This document shows, in pieces, positions 1 through 7,842 of a DNA stretch of 23,960 bases. Source of the DNA: a virus. The stretch's first letter is position 1. The number at the start of each line of letters is the position of its first letter. The DNA lies in the IMG/VR virus record IMGVR_UViG_3300037502_001253, positions 1 through 23,960 of that record; one strand, 5' to 3'. The notes under the pieces are model-generated. The model ran no database searches, was not told where the DNA came from, and was given only the letters and a program-made list of their open reading frames with translations. The position numbers and the translations under genes were made by a program.

Positions 1-420
1 GGTTGCGGCTGTGAGTAGTAGTTCGAATCGGAACTCCCAACAATAAGTATTAGCCTGTACGTTCGTTCCTGTTTGCGGATTGTATATGGTATTGCCCGTT
101 ACCTGCTGTGCGCCACGGGTAAACGGGGCTGTACTAAGCGAAGTAACCACATCACCACGTACATCTATAAGGTCTAATGCAGGGTAAGGCAACGGTGTGC
201 CTATACTGTTCGCCTGTGTCTGCACATAAACCGTGCACGTATCATTAAACAGCCGTTTGTGGGTGAACGTATTTTGCAGCATCCACGGTAGTTGTGTTGC
301 TGCTGCGCTGTACCCGTCAAATGGTTTGGTAGCATATAGCGGGAATGTAGGGTTATCTACTTTGTAGAACCGAAATTCGTTCGCCTTAATAAAGTCCGTT
401 ATGAGGTTAAATACTGCCAT
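1..420 (-). CDS. Tail protein, partial (C-terminus outside window)
   Basis: This open frame starts at the ATG at 420 and runs off the left edge, so only the first 140 residues are visible. It begins MAVFNLITDF and is rich in Thr, Asn, Gln and aromatic residues, with no signal peptide, membrane segment or catalytic motif that I can see. It begins one base after the stop of the 839-aa tail protein, which implies co-transcription and probably translational coupling. Its place downstream of the tape measure and a large tail-tip protein suggests a minor tail or baseplate component. I do not recognise the family, and the function is inferred only from position. Confidence 0.75.
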   Translation of the reverse strand, partial: MAVFNLITDFIKANEFRFYKVDNPTFPLYATKPFDGYSAAATQLPWMLQNTFTHKRLFNDTCTVYVQTQANSIGTPLPYPALDLIDVRGDVVTSLSTAPFTRGAQQVTGNTIYNPQTGTNVQANTYCWEFRFELLLTAAT

Positions 421-421
421 G

Positions 422-2941
422 TTATGCTTTTAATTGTGCGTCTGTTGTGTCGGGGTGAGCGATAAGTTCGAACTGTGTAGGCATTGAATTACCCGCAACC
501 TGTGTAACCTTGTAAATGAATCCTTTGTACTCCACGCCATCCCATGTAAAACTAATATATCCACGTGGATTTGTGTTGATTAGTGTGTACATATTTACAG
601 GATACTTACTTTCTATGCTAAATATGTATGGTCGGAAATACTTATCACCCAATGAACTAATCAGCACATCACCCACCTCTGTTATTCGCACCCCGTTTAG
701 GTTCTTTTCTATGCCGGGTAATTCAGTTGCAGGGGTTGACGGGTTGTTATACTGCTGTTGGTACTGTTTGCGGTAAGTAACAAAATCACTTGCGCCTTCC
801 ATACCATCGCATATAGTGCGAATGAACCTGCCTAAACGTAGTTTATTACTTGCAGGGGTTAATCCTGTGTTTATAGCCGTTTCTGGGTACTTTAAGCCGT
901 AGATATACGGAGTGGTGGCAGGGTTGGTACTTTGAGCCGTTGGGTAGTAAGCTAATGCAAGCGCATCGACTGTGAGCGCATCACCTGACGGGTCGTAAAC
1001 CGTTACTTCCTCTACAAGATTGTTCGTTATCTCAAATATCACCAAGTCATTAGAAGACGATGGCGAACTATCACGGCTGTTATTTTGCGCCCTTGCTTTC
1101 TCTATGTAGTACATTTCTGCATTACATTCGGTTACTTGCAGGTCTATGTCTTTCGGTGTTTTATTCAGCGGCACTTCATAACGCTGCTCGATGTTGAACG
1201 CATCGGTAGCGAAGTTCTTGTTTGTATCAGATTGCCCGAAACCACCGTTAATACGGTTACCCATTAATTCCGTGAATGGCTTTATAGTAAATCCTGATAC
1301 CGTTGTGCCTAAATCGAGTATCTCCGTGTCCTTATCGAACCAATACTCTAACGGCTCAATACGCATACCTAAATCAGATGTGATACCTAAACCACATGCG
1401 TACATCTTAAAGCAGATATTGAATAAATCGGATAGACTGATATTCATGTACGGATAGCCCTTAATATTACGAATAGCATTCTCCGATGTGAGCATAGTAA
1501 GGTATGGTATGCTATCGTAGTAATCTTCAAGGGATAGCCCCGCATTAGTCAGGAACGTACTGATTGCACTATATCCAGTGCCTTGTAATACAGGGAATCC
1601 ATACGGGTCTGTTTCGGTGCTGTCTATTACGTCCAAGATGTTGCTGAATACATTGAATAGGCGTTGCCCTACTATTATAGATTCGGGTAGTATCGCCCCG
1701 TCAACTGGGGAAGCTGTACCGCTATTGTAGGATGTTTCAACTGTAACGTACAGTTCCTTAAACGACACCTGCGAAACGTTTGTACTGCCGCTTATGCCTG
1801 ATATAACACCGTCATAAAGAATACCGATGCAATAGCATTTATTATAGTTTAATGTTACTGCCACTGTGTTTGTGAATGCAGGCGTAGGTGGTGTATAAGG
1901 CGAGCCACCTGCTGGTACTGTTATGTAGTACAACGAAGTGTATTGGTAGTTGCCGCCAGACATAACAGGCAAGTCATCGTCCCCGATTTCAAATAAGGCG
2001 ACTATTATTGCTTGGTCTTGAGTTATCGGGTTATTGTATGTAATGTCTCCATCAAATTCACCTGTTACGGTAAAGTTTGCGGTGATTGTAGGGCAATTCG
2101 GTAGTAAGTGTTTAAATATTCCCCTATTTAGCGTATAAGCCTGAATGTCATCCACTCCCTCAAAGTTCCTGTTATAGTTATACGCTTGGTTGTATTGAGG
2201 CAAAAAAGGCTGTAAAATGTCATTACCAATATAAGTAGTAGTGCCGTTATTTTGCGTAACGTTTACCTGACTCATAGCGGGAATCCAGTGCCGACCATCC
2301 GAAACACTACCTCTATTCCATCCGTACAATGTACCATTACGAGTTAATGGGGCTGCTCCCGATGCCGATGTTTGCCACTTTGCGCCCCAAAAAACCTTTA
2401 TCCCACCATGAACCAAAAAATCACTCCCTGCCGATATATAATCCCATGTGTCCGTATCGGGGTCATAATCCCAAAAAGGAATATTAAACTTACTTGATGC
2501 CTTTGATTTGAGCAGTTCGTACAGTTTACCATCCAATGTAGCAACCGAAACTATTTGTTTCTGCTTATTGTCGTTGTACGGGCTAAAGTCAATTTCTGAT
2601 TTGTAGAAAAGGTCGTAGCTGAATGTTTCGGAATCCAATAACCACACTTTAAGTACCGCAAACGCATTCACCCCGCCACTACCGAACATGATACTGTTGA
2701 TGATAGCCCGTCCGTCTGCTGTGAACTGCATAGTCTGTGACTGCGAACGAAACACCCCGAAATAGGTCATGTTACGCTCCCATGTAACGCCTGTATTCTC
2801 CCATCCTAACGGGTTAATGGTAAGATAGGTGAGCGTAGGCGTAGTGGCTACCGTCCACGTGTTATCGCTGTTTTTAGTAGCGGTGTAGTAGTTGTCCGAT
2901 GCGTCCTGAATCGTAAACCTTATTCTGCTTTGGTATGCCAT
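422..2941 (-). CDS. Large tail-tip / minor tail protein (839 aa)
   Basis: The protein is 839 residues long and starts MAYQSRIRFT. It is soluble-looking, rich in Tyr, Asn, Thr and Gly, and beta-type in composition, without a signal peptide or clear membrane helix. Its middle part (about residues 440-560) has the pattern DLFNICFKMYACGLGI followed by RIEPLEYWF, which I associate with central tail proteins of Bacteroidota phages that follow the tape measure gene. The start codon shares one base with the tape measure stop (TAATG), typical of coupled phage structural genes. The likely role is a distal tail, hub or baseplate component that joins the tail tube to receptor-binding proteins. The assignment rests on size, composition and order; no enzymatic domain was seen. 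Confidence 0.8.
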   Translation of the reverse strand: MAYQSRIRFTIQDASDNYYTATKNSDNTWTVATTPTLTYLTINPLGWENTGVTWERNMTYFGVFRSQSQTMQFTADGRAIINSIMFGSGGVNAFAVLKVWLLDSETFSYDLFYKSEIDFSPYNDNKQKQIVSVATLDGKLYELLKSKASSKFNIPFWDYDPDTDTWDYISAGSDFLVHGGIKVFWGAKWQTSASGAAPLTRNGTLYGWNRGSVSDGRHWIPAMSQVNVTQNNGTTTYIGNDILQPFLPQYNQAYNYNRNFEGVDDIQAYTLNRGIFKHLLPNCPTITANFTVTGEFDGDITYNNPITQDQAIIVALFEIGDDDLPVMSGGNYQYTSLYYITVPAGGSPYTPPTPAFTNTVAVTLNYNKCYCIGILYDGVISGISGSTNVSQVSFKELYVTVETSYNSGTASPVDGAILPESIIVGQRLFNVFSNILDVIDSTETDPYGFPVLQGTGYSAISTFLTNAGLSLEDYYDSIPYLTMLTSENAIRNIKGYPYMNISLSDLFNICFKMYACGLGITSDLGMRIEPLEYWFDKDTEILDLGTTVSGFTIKPFTELMGNRINGGFGQSDTNKNFATDAFNIEQRYEVPLNKTPKDIDLQVTECNAEMYYIEKARAQNNSRDSSPSSSNDLVIFEITNNLVEEVTVYDPSGDALTVDALALAYYPTAQSTNPATTPYIYGLKYPETAINTGLTPASNKLRLGRFIRTICDGMEGASDFVTYRKQYQQQYNNPSTPATELPGIEKNLNGVRITEVGDVLISSLGDKYFRPYIFSIESKYPVNMYTLINTNPRGYISFTWDGVEYKGFIYKVTQVAGNSMPTQFELIAHPDTTDAQLKA

Positions 2942-5900
2942 TATTTGCCTTGTAAGTTACGCTCCCGCCTCATTTCTTCGGCTATTGCATTCATGTTAAT
3001 ATTCGGTCTGTTTGCCCTTGCTATTTGCGCCCACGACAATGCTAACGCCTCGCCCGTTTCGCTGAATCCGTTGTTAATCGCTTCGATCCATTTGTATGGG
3101 TTGTCGTTTGCTGTACTATTCACACTACCGATACGATACCCGCCTGTTGCATCTACGTTTTTCAGGTACTTATCAATCGGTATAACCTTAGTGCCTGCTG
3201 ATTCATTGTACAGCGTTGACGTAGATGCAGACCAGTAAGGTGCTTTATTCGGTGGCGCAATCAATTCAGGCGCACCCCCATCACCCGCTATGAACGCACC
3301 GCCTTTGTGATAGTCTGTTCCTTCTTTGTAAGCGGGGATAGGTGCTGACGCAACCGATGCCAACTGTGCCGCTCCTGCTGCTGCAATCAGCGCAACTACG
3401 AATGGTGCCGCTGGACCCAACTTCAATGCACTTGCAATAGCTACGGCTGTGTTCTGAATGATAGACGCTATTGCTGCGGCTTTCTCAAACCTTGCCTGCT
3501 TTATTGCCGCCTCTTTCTTTTGCTGCTCAATTGCCGCCTCTTGTTCTGCTCGCTGCGAATTCAATTTAGCCACACGCTCTGCATATTCTTCCTCTGTTTT
3601 GCTTGTAGCATCTATGAGGTTCATTTGCAGGTCGTAGTTAGTCTGTATCGCCTCACGCTTACGGTCTAACATCGCCATTTCTGCCTCGTATTGCCTACGA
3701 TTAGCCGAAATAATCGCATCTGCTGCTTGGTTGGCAAGGTTAATAGATGCGTCATAAAACGCCTGTTGTTCTGATTCATCTGTAATGCCTAATGAAGTAG
3801 CCAAACCGTCTGTTAACCTGCCGCTTTTGCTTGCTCTGCCCTGCGACATTTGCGACTTTGCCTTTCTCGCTTGGTTGAGTTTCTTTTGTATCTCCAACTG
3901 CTTTTCAGCCGATAACGTCTGATTTTGAAGTAGTTTTTCGTATAGGTCTATATCGTCCTGTAACAACATTGCGCCCTCTGTTTTGCGTAGGTGCGCCATG
4001 CGTTTGTTGTATTCCTTTTGCGTAATTTCCTTGTTCTGCAATGCACGGTTAAGCAGTTCGGCATCTTTAAGAAACAGGTTTATTTGCAGTTCTTTTAGTT
4101 TCTCGTTGCGGAATTCTTCGGATTTAATCCACTTTTCGTTGTTGGAGTAAACGATATTTAGTATATCCTGCTTTGCTTTGGCTGTTTCTGCTGCTGTCTT
4201 AGCATCGAAGTCTTTATTTAGCTGGGATATACGAATCAATGCGGCATATTCGGCATCGTAGGTGTTCTGCAATGCCTGCCCCGTAGCTGTTTTGCGCTCT
4301 TGCTCTGCTTGTTTTATTTTTTCACGCTCTAATTCTACTTCCTTATTGCGCTGTTCTTCAAGTATCTGCAATACTGCTGCATTGTAGGCATTATAAGCGT
4401 TTAAGCGTTCTTCTAATGACTTGGTTTCGTCTTGGTAAATAGACTCGTTTTTATCACGGTTATTCTCTAATTCGGCTATGCCTGCATCGTACGCGGCTTT
4501 TAACGCCTCGTTGGTGGCTGTTGTTGTGCCTTTGGTGGTAGTCCCCTTACCTGTTTTTGTATCAATCAATTTAGCAGATGCAACAGTGTATTTATCTACC
4601 AGTTTTTCGTACTGTTTAATAGCTTCTTCCGATGCTGCAATAGAATCTTGTAATGCCTGTGTGCGTTCGTCTTGGTCGTAAATAAATGCCTGTGGCGCAC
4701 CACCTACGCCTGTTCCCATCATGGTTTTATCACGCATTCTACCTAATTCCGCCTCTGCCGCTATAATCTTTTCATATTCCTTGGTTATCTTATCGCCTAT
4801 TGCAGTAGCCATTGCACGGGCTGTAATGGCTTTATTCAGTTCGTACAGGGCATCGGTAATATCACCTGTCAACATCTTTTCCTTAGACAGATTACCCAAG
4901 TAAGCAGGGTACATCTCCTGCAATTGCTTAACTGCATTAGTGCGTATATCCATCGCCAATGCCGTATTCTTTGCGGTCTGTACCAATACCGCCACCCTCG
5001 ACTGTTCAGATGCAGCCGACTTTTGAGCCTGTTTATCAATCTCTTTCAGTTCGTCATTCAGTTTCTTTGTTGCATCGGTAGCGTCTTTCGTCTTGTTCTT
5101 GAATATGTCCAATTTCGTTGCAAGTATGGTAAATATACCTATGCCCAATGTGAGAATACCTGTCGGGCTGAATATGCTGCCTAACAAAGTTTTCCATATC
5201 GGGATAGTCTTAGCCCCAGACGCTTTTAATTCCTCATTGGCTACCTTCAACCGCTTAATTTCGTCAATCAGTATCGGTATGTTATTACTGATAGCCATGA
5301 TGCCAGTACCAAAACTATAAGCAAATGCAGGCGTTTCACGTAACAACTGTTGCATGGCAAATGCAGCTTGGTTGTATTGTCCGACTTGGCGTTGACCCTG
5401 CCCGACAGCCATTTCAACCTTTAACAGTTGTTCGTACATTACTTTGGCATTAGCTGCTGCGTCTTTGAATTCCTTACTATTTTCTCCTACTGCAAATGCA
5501 AGACGCTTCGCCTCCGCTGCTGTGGCATTGTACGCCCTTTTAGCTTGCTCGTACTCATTATTAAGCACGGCTAACGCCTTCGCCTCTCTCGCTGCCGCTT
5601 TCTCCGCTTCAGCTGCTGCTCTTTGCGCTAATTGCTCTTTCTTTGCCGCTGCTTTTTCTTCATCGGCAATCATTTTATTTAGTATCTTTTCTTCGACTGC
5701 CGCCCGTTTCTGCTGTGCTGCTATCGCTTTTGCGTTCGCCTTTTCTTCGGCTGCAATCATTCGGTTAAGTGCATCCTCTTCTTTCTTAACCCTCGCTTGT
5801 TGTGCCGCTATTGCCCGTTGTTCTGCTTTCTCCTTTGCCGCCGCCTGTTTCTCATAACCCGCTAACGCCTTAGCTACTGCCGCCTGCTCACGTACCTGCG

Positions 5901-6144
5901 CCCTATCAATTTCATCGGCAAAATCCCGTTGCGCCTTAGTCATCTTCTCGGTGGTTTCTTTGACCTTGTTCTGCAACTCATTGAGCGTGGCAAAGTCTTT
6001 TACCCCCTTAAATTCAACGGTGATTCCTTTGGCAACCTGTCCAAACTTTGTTATATTCTGTATCGCTGATTCTAAGCCCTCGTTCAGTTCCCGTAACTGC
6101 CGTTCCCCTTCAGGACTTATAATCTCACTTATGTTGTCTGCCAT
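2941..6144 (-). CDS. Tail tape measure protein (1067 aa)
   Basis: This is the longest gene in the window, as expected for the protein that sets tail length and occupies the tail lumen. Residues about 55-250 are an Ala/Lys/Glu-rich coiled coil. Residues about 275-345 contain hydrophobic stretches (GIMAISNNIPILIDEI, then LTLGIGIFTIL). A second coiled-coil-rich stretch follows. Near the C-terminus (about 890-925) is an Ala-rich hydrophobic helix, then the motif GTDYHKGGAFIAGDGGAPEL (about 938-957), which is widely seen near the C-terminus of tape measure proteins. The start overlaps the end of the upstream chaperone candidate by 20 bases, and the stop overlaps the next tail gene by one base. Residues 111-168 hold a 29-residue duplication. 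High confidence from length, motif and context. Confidence 0.95.
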   Translation of the reverse strand: MADNISEIISPEGERQLRELNEGLESAIQNITKFGQVAKGITVEFKGVKDFATLNELQNKVKETTEKMTKAQRDFADEIDRAQVREQAAVAKALAGYEKQAAAKEKAEQRAIAAQQARVKKEEDALNRMIAAEEKANAKAIAAQQKRAAVEEKILNKMIADEEKAAAKKEQLAQRAAAEAEKAAAREAKALAVLNNEYEQAKRAYNATAAEAKRLAFAVGENSKEFKDAAANAKVMYEQLLKVEMAVGQGQRQVGQYNQAAFAMQQLLRETPAFAYSFGTGIMAISNNIPILIDEIKRLKVANEELKASGAKTIPIWKTLLGSIFSPTGILTLGIGIFTILATKLDIFKNKTKDATDATKKLNDELKEIDKQAQKSAASEQSRVAVLVQTAKNTALAMDIRTNAVKQLQEMYPAYLGNLSKEKMLTGDITDALYELNKAITARAMATAIGDKITKEYEKIIAAEAELGRMRDKTMMGTGVGGAPQAFIYDQDERTQALQDSIAASEEAIKQYEKLVDKYTVASAKLIDTKTGKGTTTKGTTTATNEALKAAYDAGIAELENNRDKNESIYQDETKSLEERLNAYNAYNAAVLQILEEQRNKEVELEREKIKQAEQERKTATGQALQNTYDAEYAALIRISQLNKDFDAKTAAETAKAKQDILNIVYSNNEKWIKSEEFRNEKLKELQINLFLKDAELLNRALQNKEITQKEYNKRMAHLRKTEGAMLLQDDIDLYEKLLQNQTLSAEKQLEIQKKLNQARKAKSQMSQGRASKSGRLTDGLATSLGITDESEQQAFYDASINLANQAADAIISANRRQYEAEMAMLDRKREAIQTNYDLQMNLIDATSKTEEEYAERVAKLNSQRAEQEAAIEQQKKEAAIKQARFEKAAAIASIIQNTAVAIASALKLGPAAPFVVALIAAAGAAQLASVASAPIPAYKEGTDYHKGGAFIAGDGGAPELIAPPNKAPYWSASTSTLYNESAGTKVIPIDKYLKNVDATGGYRIGSVNSTANDNPYKWIEAINNGFSETGEALALSWAQIARANRPNINMNAIAEEMRRERNLQGK
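5641..5814 (-). repeat. 29-residue tandem duplication in tape measure coiled coil
   Basis: Residues 111-139 and 140-168 of the tape measure protein are two similar units. Each begins AIAAQQ, passes through an EE.ALNRMIA or EEKILNKMIA segment and ends EEKA.AK. The period of 29 residues is four heptads plus one, compatible with a continued coiled coil. Duplications of this kind are one known way tape measure proteins change length. Confidence 0.7.
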
Positions 6145-6862
6145 TTCTTTCTATTGTGTTTTTAAGCCTGCGAATACAGATTGCGTATAGTTCTGCGCTT
6201 ATTTCGGTTGTGTAGGAACTGCCCTCGTGTTTGTTGATGTCCAACAACATTTCTAAGTAGTCCTCACGGGTGGTCTTTCTGCCTTGCTTCGTTTTCTCTA
6301 ACTGCTTTAGTTCGTTCTGCAATTCTTCCAAACGCATTTCATTGCGCTTTTCGATTGTTCGCACGTAACCCATCTCTGTCTGATACGTATCGGCTGTGAA
6401 CTTGAACTTAGGGTATTCCTCACGTAGCAATTGCGCCACTTCTTCAAGGTATTTTAGCGACATTGCATGTAGCATGTAGTCTATGTACAACTGCCGCCAT
6501 TGTATGCCTAAAATAGCCGTTATTACTTCCATGTGACGGGTATATCCGTCATCCCCCAACATTCGGTAATAATCGTTTAGCACTCGCAGCCATGCAGCAT
6601 ATAACTCGGTTTCTGTTCCTTCGCCTAATACGGTGTAGTTTCCTTCGACTGCGCATGATATGAATTGATTTAGTGTTACGTCCTTACACGACTGTGCAAT
6701 ATTCGATGACTTCGAGACGTTGGCAGTCTTCGTGGTCGATGGTTCGCCACATGTAGCCGGGGTTGGCGTTCTTCGTGCGAATAAGCGCAAATGCAGAAAG
6801 TCCTCTGCTCTTTGCATCCATGTTCGCTTTTCGCTTGATTTCGGTGTATCGTGCATTGTCAA
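6125..6862 (-). CDS. Putative tail assembly chaperone before tape measure; start uncertain
   Basis: The open frame is 245 residues from its first ATG. The convincing part begins near VTLNQFISCAVEGNYTVLG (about residue 62) and continues as a helical, Trp/Tyr/Leu-rich protein ending RNGRQHK. It lies directly upstream of the tape measure gene and overlaps it by 20 bases, the position of tail assembly chaperones. The first 59 codons overlap the 71-aa gene 6684-6899 in another frame, and that gene looks genuine. No ATG, GTG or TTG occurs in this frame between the overlap and the conserved part. Either translation starts inside the neighbour, a rare start such as ATT near codon 53 is used, or the two frames are joined by a +1 or -2 frameshift. 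The family is not certain. Confidence 0.7.
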   Translation of the reverse strand: MTMHDTPKSSEKRTWMQRAEDFLHLRLFARRTPTPATCGEPSTTKTANVSKSSNIAQSCKDVTLNQFISCAVEGNYTVLGEGTETELYAAWLRVLNDYYRMLGDDGYTRHMEVITAILGIQWRQLYIDYMLHAMSLKYLEEVAQLLREEYPKFKFTADTYQTEMGYVRTIEKRNEMRLEELQNELKQLEKTKQGRKTTREDYLEMLLDINKHEGSSYTTEISAELYAICIRRLKNTIERNGRQHK

Positions 6863-6899
6863 TCTCTTGTTTGTTGGTACATGAAGAACATGCGCTCAT
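6684..6899 (-). CDS. Small cysteine-containing phage protein (71 aa)
   Basis: The 71-residue protein opens MSACSSC, giving a CxxC pair at C4/C7, and ends EVIEYCTVV. A basic helix (about residues 13-35) is followed by a short beta-like segment. It resembles small CxxC proteins I have seen in tail regions of Bacteroidota phages, but I cannot give a function. Its ATG overlaps the stop of the 65-aa gene upstream by four bases (ATGA), which supports it as a real, coupled gene. Its 3' part overlaps the long open frame 6125-6862, which lies +1 relative to it, so it may be the N-terminal half of a frameshifted product. Confidence 0.65.
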   Translation of the reverse strand: MSACSSCTNKQEIDNARYTEIKRKANMDAKSRGLSAFALIRTKNANPGYMWRTIDHEDCQRLEVIEYCTVV

Positions 6900-7093
6900 A
6901 AATTCAGTATTTGGTTACGCTCCAATGATAACTCAAATTCGTAGTGGCAACTTGTAGTAGTGCAATTAATCAATTCGTACATCACAGACCCAGCGTCAAC
7001 AATGATACACGTTATAATACGTGGTAGTTGTTCTTCTTCGGTTTTTAGATAAACCATTTGCCCTATCTCGAACTTGTTATCTATGACCATCAT
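6896..7093 (-). CDS. Small conserved Bacteroidota phage protein (65 aa)
   Basis: The protein reads MMVIDNKFEIGQMVYLKTEE, then QLPRIIT, a central beta segment, and HYEFELS before a short C-terminal tail. The pattern KF.IG..VYLKT...Q.PRI..., ending in Y.FE.S, is one I recognise from small proteins common in Bacteroidota phages and mobile elements. It has the look of a small SH3-like barrel, but its role is unknown. Two adjacent ATGs (7093 and 7090) are possible starts. A promoter-like TAAATTTG lies four bases before the first ATG. The stop overlaps the next gene by four bases. Confidence 0.75.
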   Translation of the reverse strand: MMVIDNKFEIGQMVYLKTEEEQLPRIITCIIVDAGSVMYELINCTTTSCHYEFELSLERNQILNL

Positions 7094-7097
7094 AAGC

Positions 7098-7105
7098 CAA
7101 ATTTA
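7098..7105 (-). promoter_or_regulatory. TAAATTTG -7-like element before the 65-aa gene
   Basis: On the minus strand this octamer fits the Bacteroidota -7 consensus TAnnTTTG and ends four bases before the ATG at 7093. No TTTG box is seen at 19-21 bp upstream, so it may be chance. If active, the transcript would be nearly leaderless. Confidence 0.3.
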
Positions 7106-7114
7106 CGCCAAAAA

Positions 7115-7528
7115 TCACAATTGTAACGCATCCTTTAGTTCCCGTACAAAACTATCCCGAATAATAAACCACGCCTGTTGTTTCCCCTCTGTCGTTAGCC
7201 CGTAGATAGTCGGACGTTTACCAGATACATACGGGCTGTAATCCACACGGCTGCTTATTTCGTACTGCTGCCCCTGTATAGTCAGTTCCATTTCACGCTG
7301 CAACCGTCCTGTACGGTAAATGTCCACAAATCCCCTTGATGGCTTACGCTTGGCATAGTCTGGGCTGTACGGTGGCAACGGATTTCCGTCCTTGCCAATA
7401 CCCTTGTCGTACAACTGCGAACGGTTAATGTCAAGTACCTGCTGCTCATTTGCTACCATAGCATCCCCAGCCGCTTTGATACGGTCAAACGCCTTTAGCC
7501 TGTCTAACATCTGTCGTACTGTTGCCAT
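7115..7528 (-). CDS. Putative tail completion / minor tail protein (137 aa)
   Basis: I place the start at MATVRQMLDRLK (ATG at 7528). The longer frame to 7588 would begin inside a GC-rich hairpin and encode an odd Ala/Pro-rich extension. The protein has an N-terminal helix, then QLYDKGIGKDGNPLPPYSPD and YAKRKPSRG. It continues to FVDIYRTGRLQREMEL and ends in a short helix. The pattern of a modified-residue linker, a TG.L..M.L strand and a final helix resembles tail completion proteins of the HK97 gp10 type and related Bacteroidota phage proteins. That resemblance is weak and by eye only. It is followed 21 bases later by the 65-aa gene. Confidence 0.7.
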   Translation of the reverse strand: MATVRQMLDRLKAFDRIKAAGDAMVANEQQVLDINRSQLYDKGIGKDGNPLPPYSPDYAKRKPSRGFVDIYRTGRLQREMELTIQGQQYEISSRVDYSPYVSGKRPTIYGLTTEGKQQAWFIIRDSFVRELKDALQL

Positions 7529-7544
7529 AAGAGTATTTAAAGGA

Positions 7545-7570
7545 AGGGCGGGAGCATATACCCCCGCCCT
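7545..7570 (-). terminator. GC-rich hairpin between tail genes
   Basis: A perfect 8-bp inverted repeat, AGGGCGGG at 7545-7552 and CCCGCCCT at 7563-7570, encloses a 10-base loop. On the minus strand it is followed by TTCCTTTAAA, a weak U-rich run. It lies 31 bases after the stop of the 76-aa gene and 17 bases before the next ATG. It could be a partial terminator that lowers expression of the distal tail genes relative to the tail tube, or an RNA processing or stability hairpin. Confidence 0.6.
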
Positions 7571-7600
7571 GTAACCAACACGAACCAAAAGAAAGCGAGG

Positions 7601-7831
7601 TTACTCTACGGGCTTTTCAGCCTTTGAAGCCTTTTTTGCGGGTGCTGCCTGTACAGGAACACACACACTATACACCGTTTTCAGCGATGACTCACGTTCA
7701 TGAGTGTGCTTAAACGGGTAGATATGCGATTCCGATACAAATGCAGCAACAAAGTCCGCTTCGGTGGCGTATGCCGCTACTGCTGCGACATTCCACTCCA
7801 TACCATCTACTTTAACTGTTGTCTTGCTCAT
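7601..7831 (-). CDS. Small protein following tail tube (76 aa)
   Basis: This 76-residue protein starts MSKTTVKVDG. It has a central segment with the pattern W...AVAAYATEADFVAAF, a basic HTHERESSLK stretch, and a Lys/Ala/Pro-rich C-terminal tail ending KKASKAEKPVE. It has no cysteine pair, signal peptide or membrane segment. It begins 11 bases after the tail tube stop and is followed by a GC-rich hairpin. Small proteins of this shape often follow the tail tube gene in Bacteroidota phages. A tail assembly role is possible, but I do not recognise a characterised family. Confidence 0.65.
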   Translation of the reverse strand: MSKTTVKVDGMEWNVAAVAAYATEADFVAAFVSESHIYPFKHTHERESSLKTVYSVCVPVQAAPAKKASKAEKPVE

Positions 7832-7842
7832 ATTCTACGCTA

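Noticed and set aside
5444-5857. 137-aa Ala/Ser/Phe-rich plus-strand frame opposite the tape measure
   Set aside because: It is the mirror of the Ala/Lys/Glu coiled coil; low-complexity composition and no start context of its own.
7529-7588. 20-residue N-terminal extension of the tail completion protein
   Set aside because: It would be encoded by the GC hairpin; the ATG at 7528 gives a normal start.
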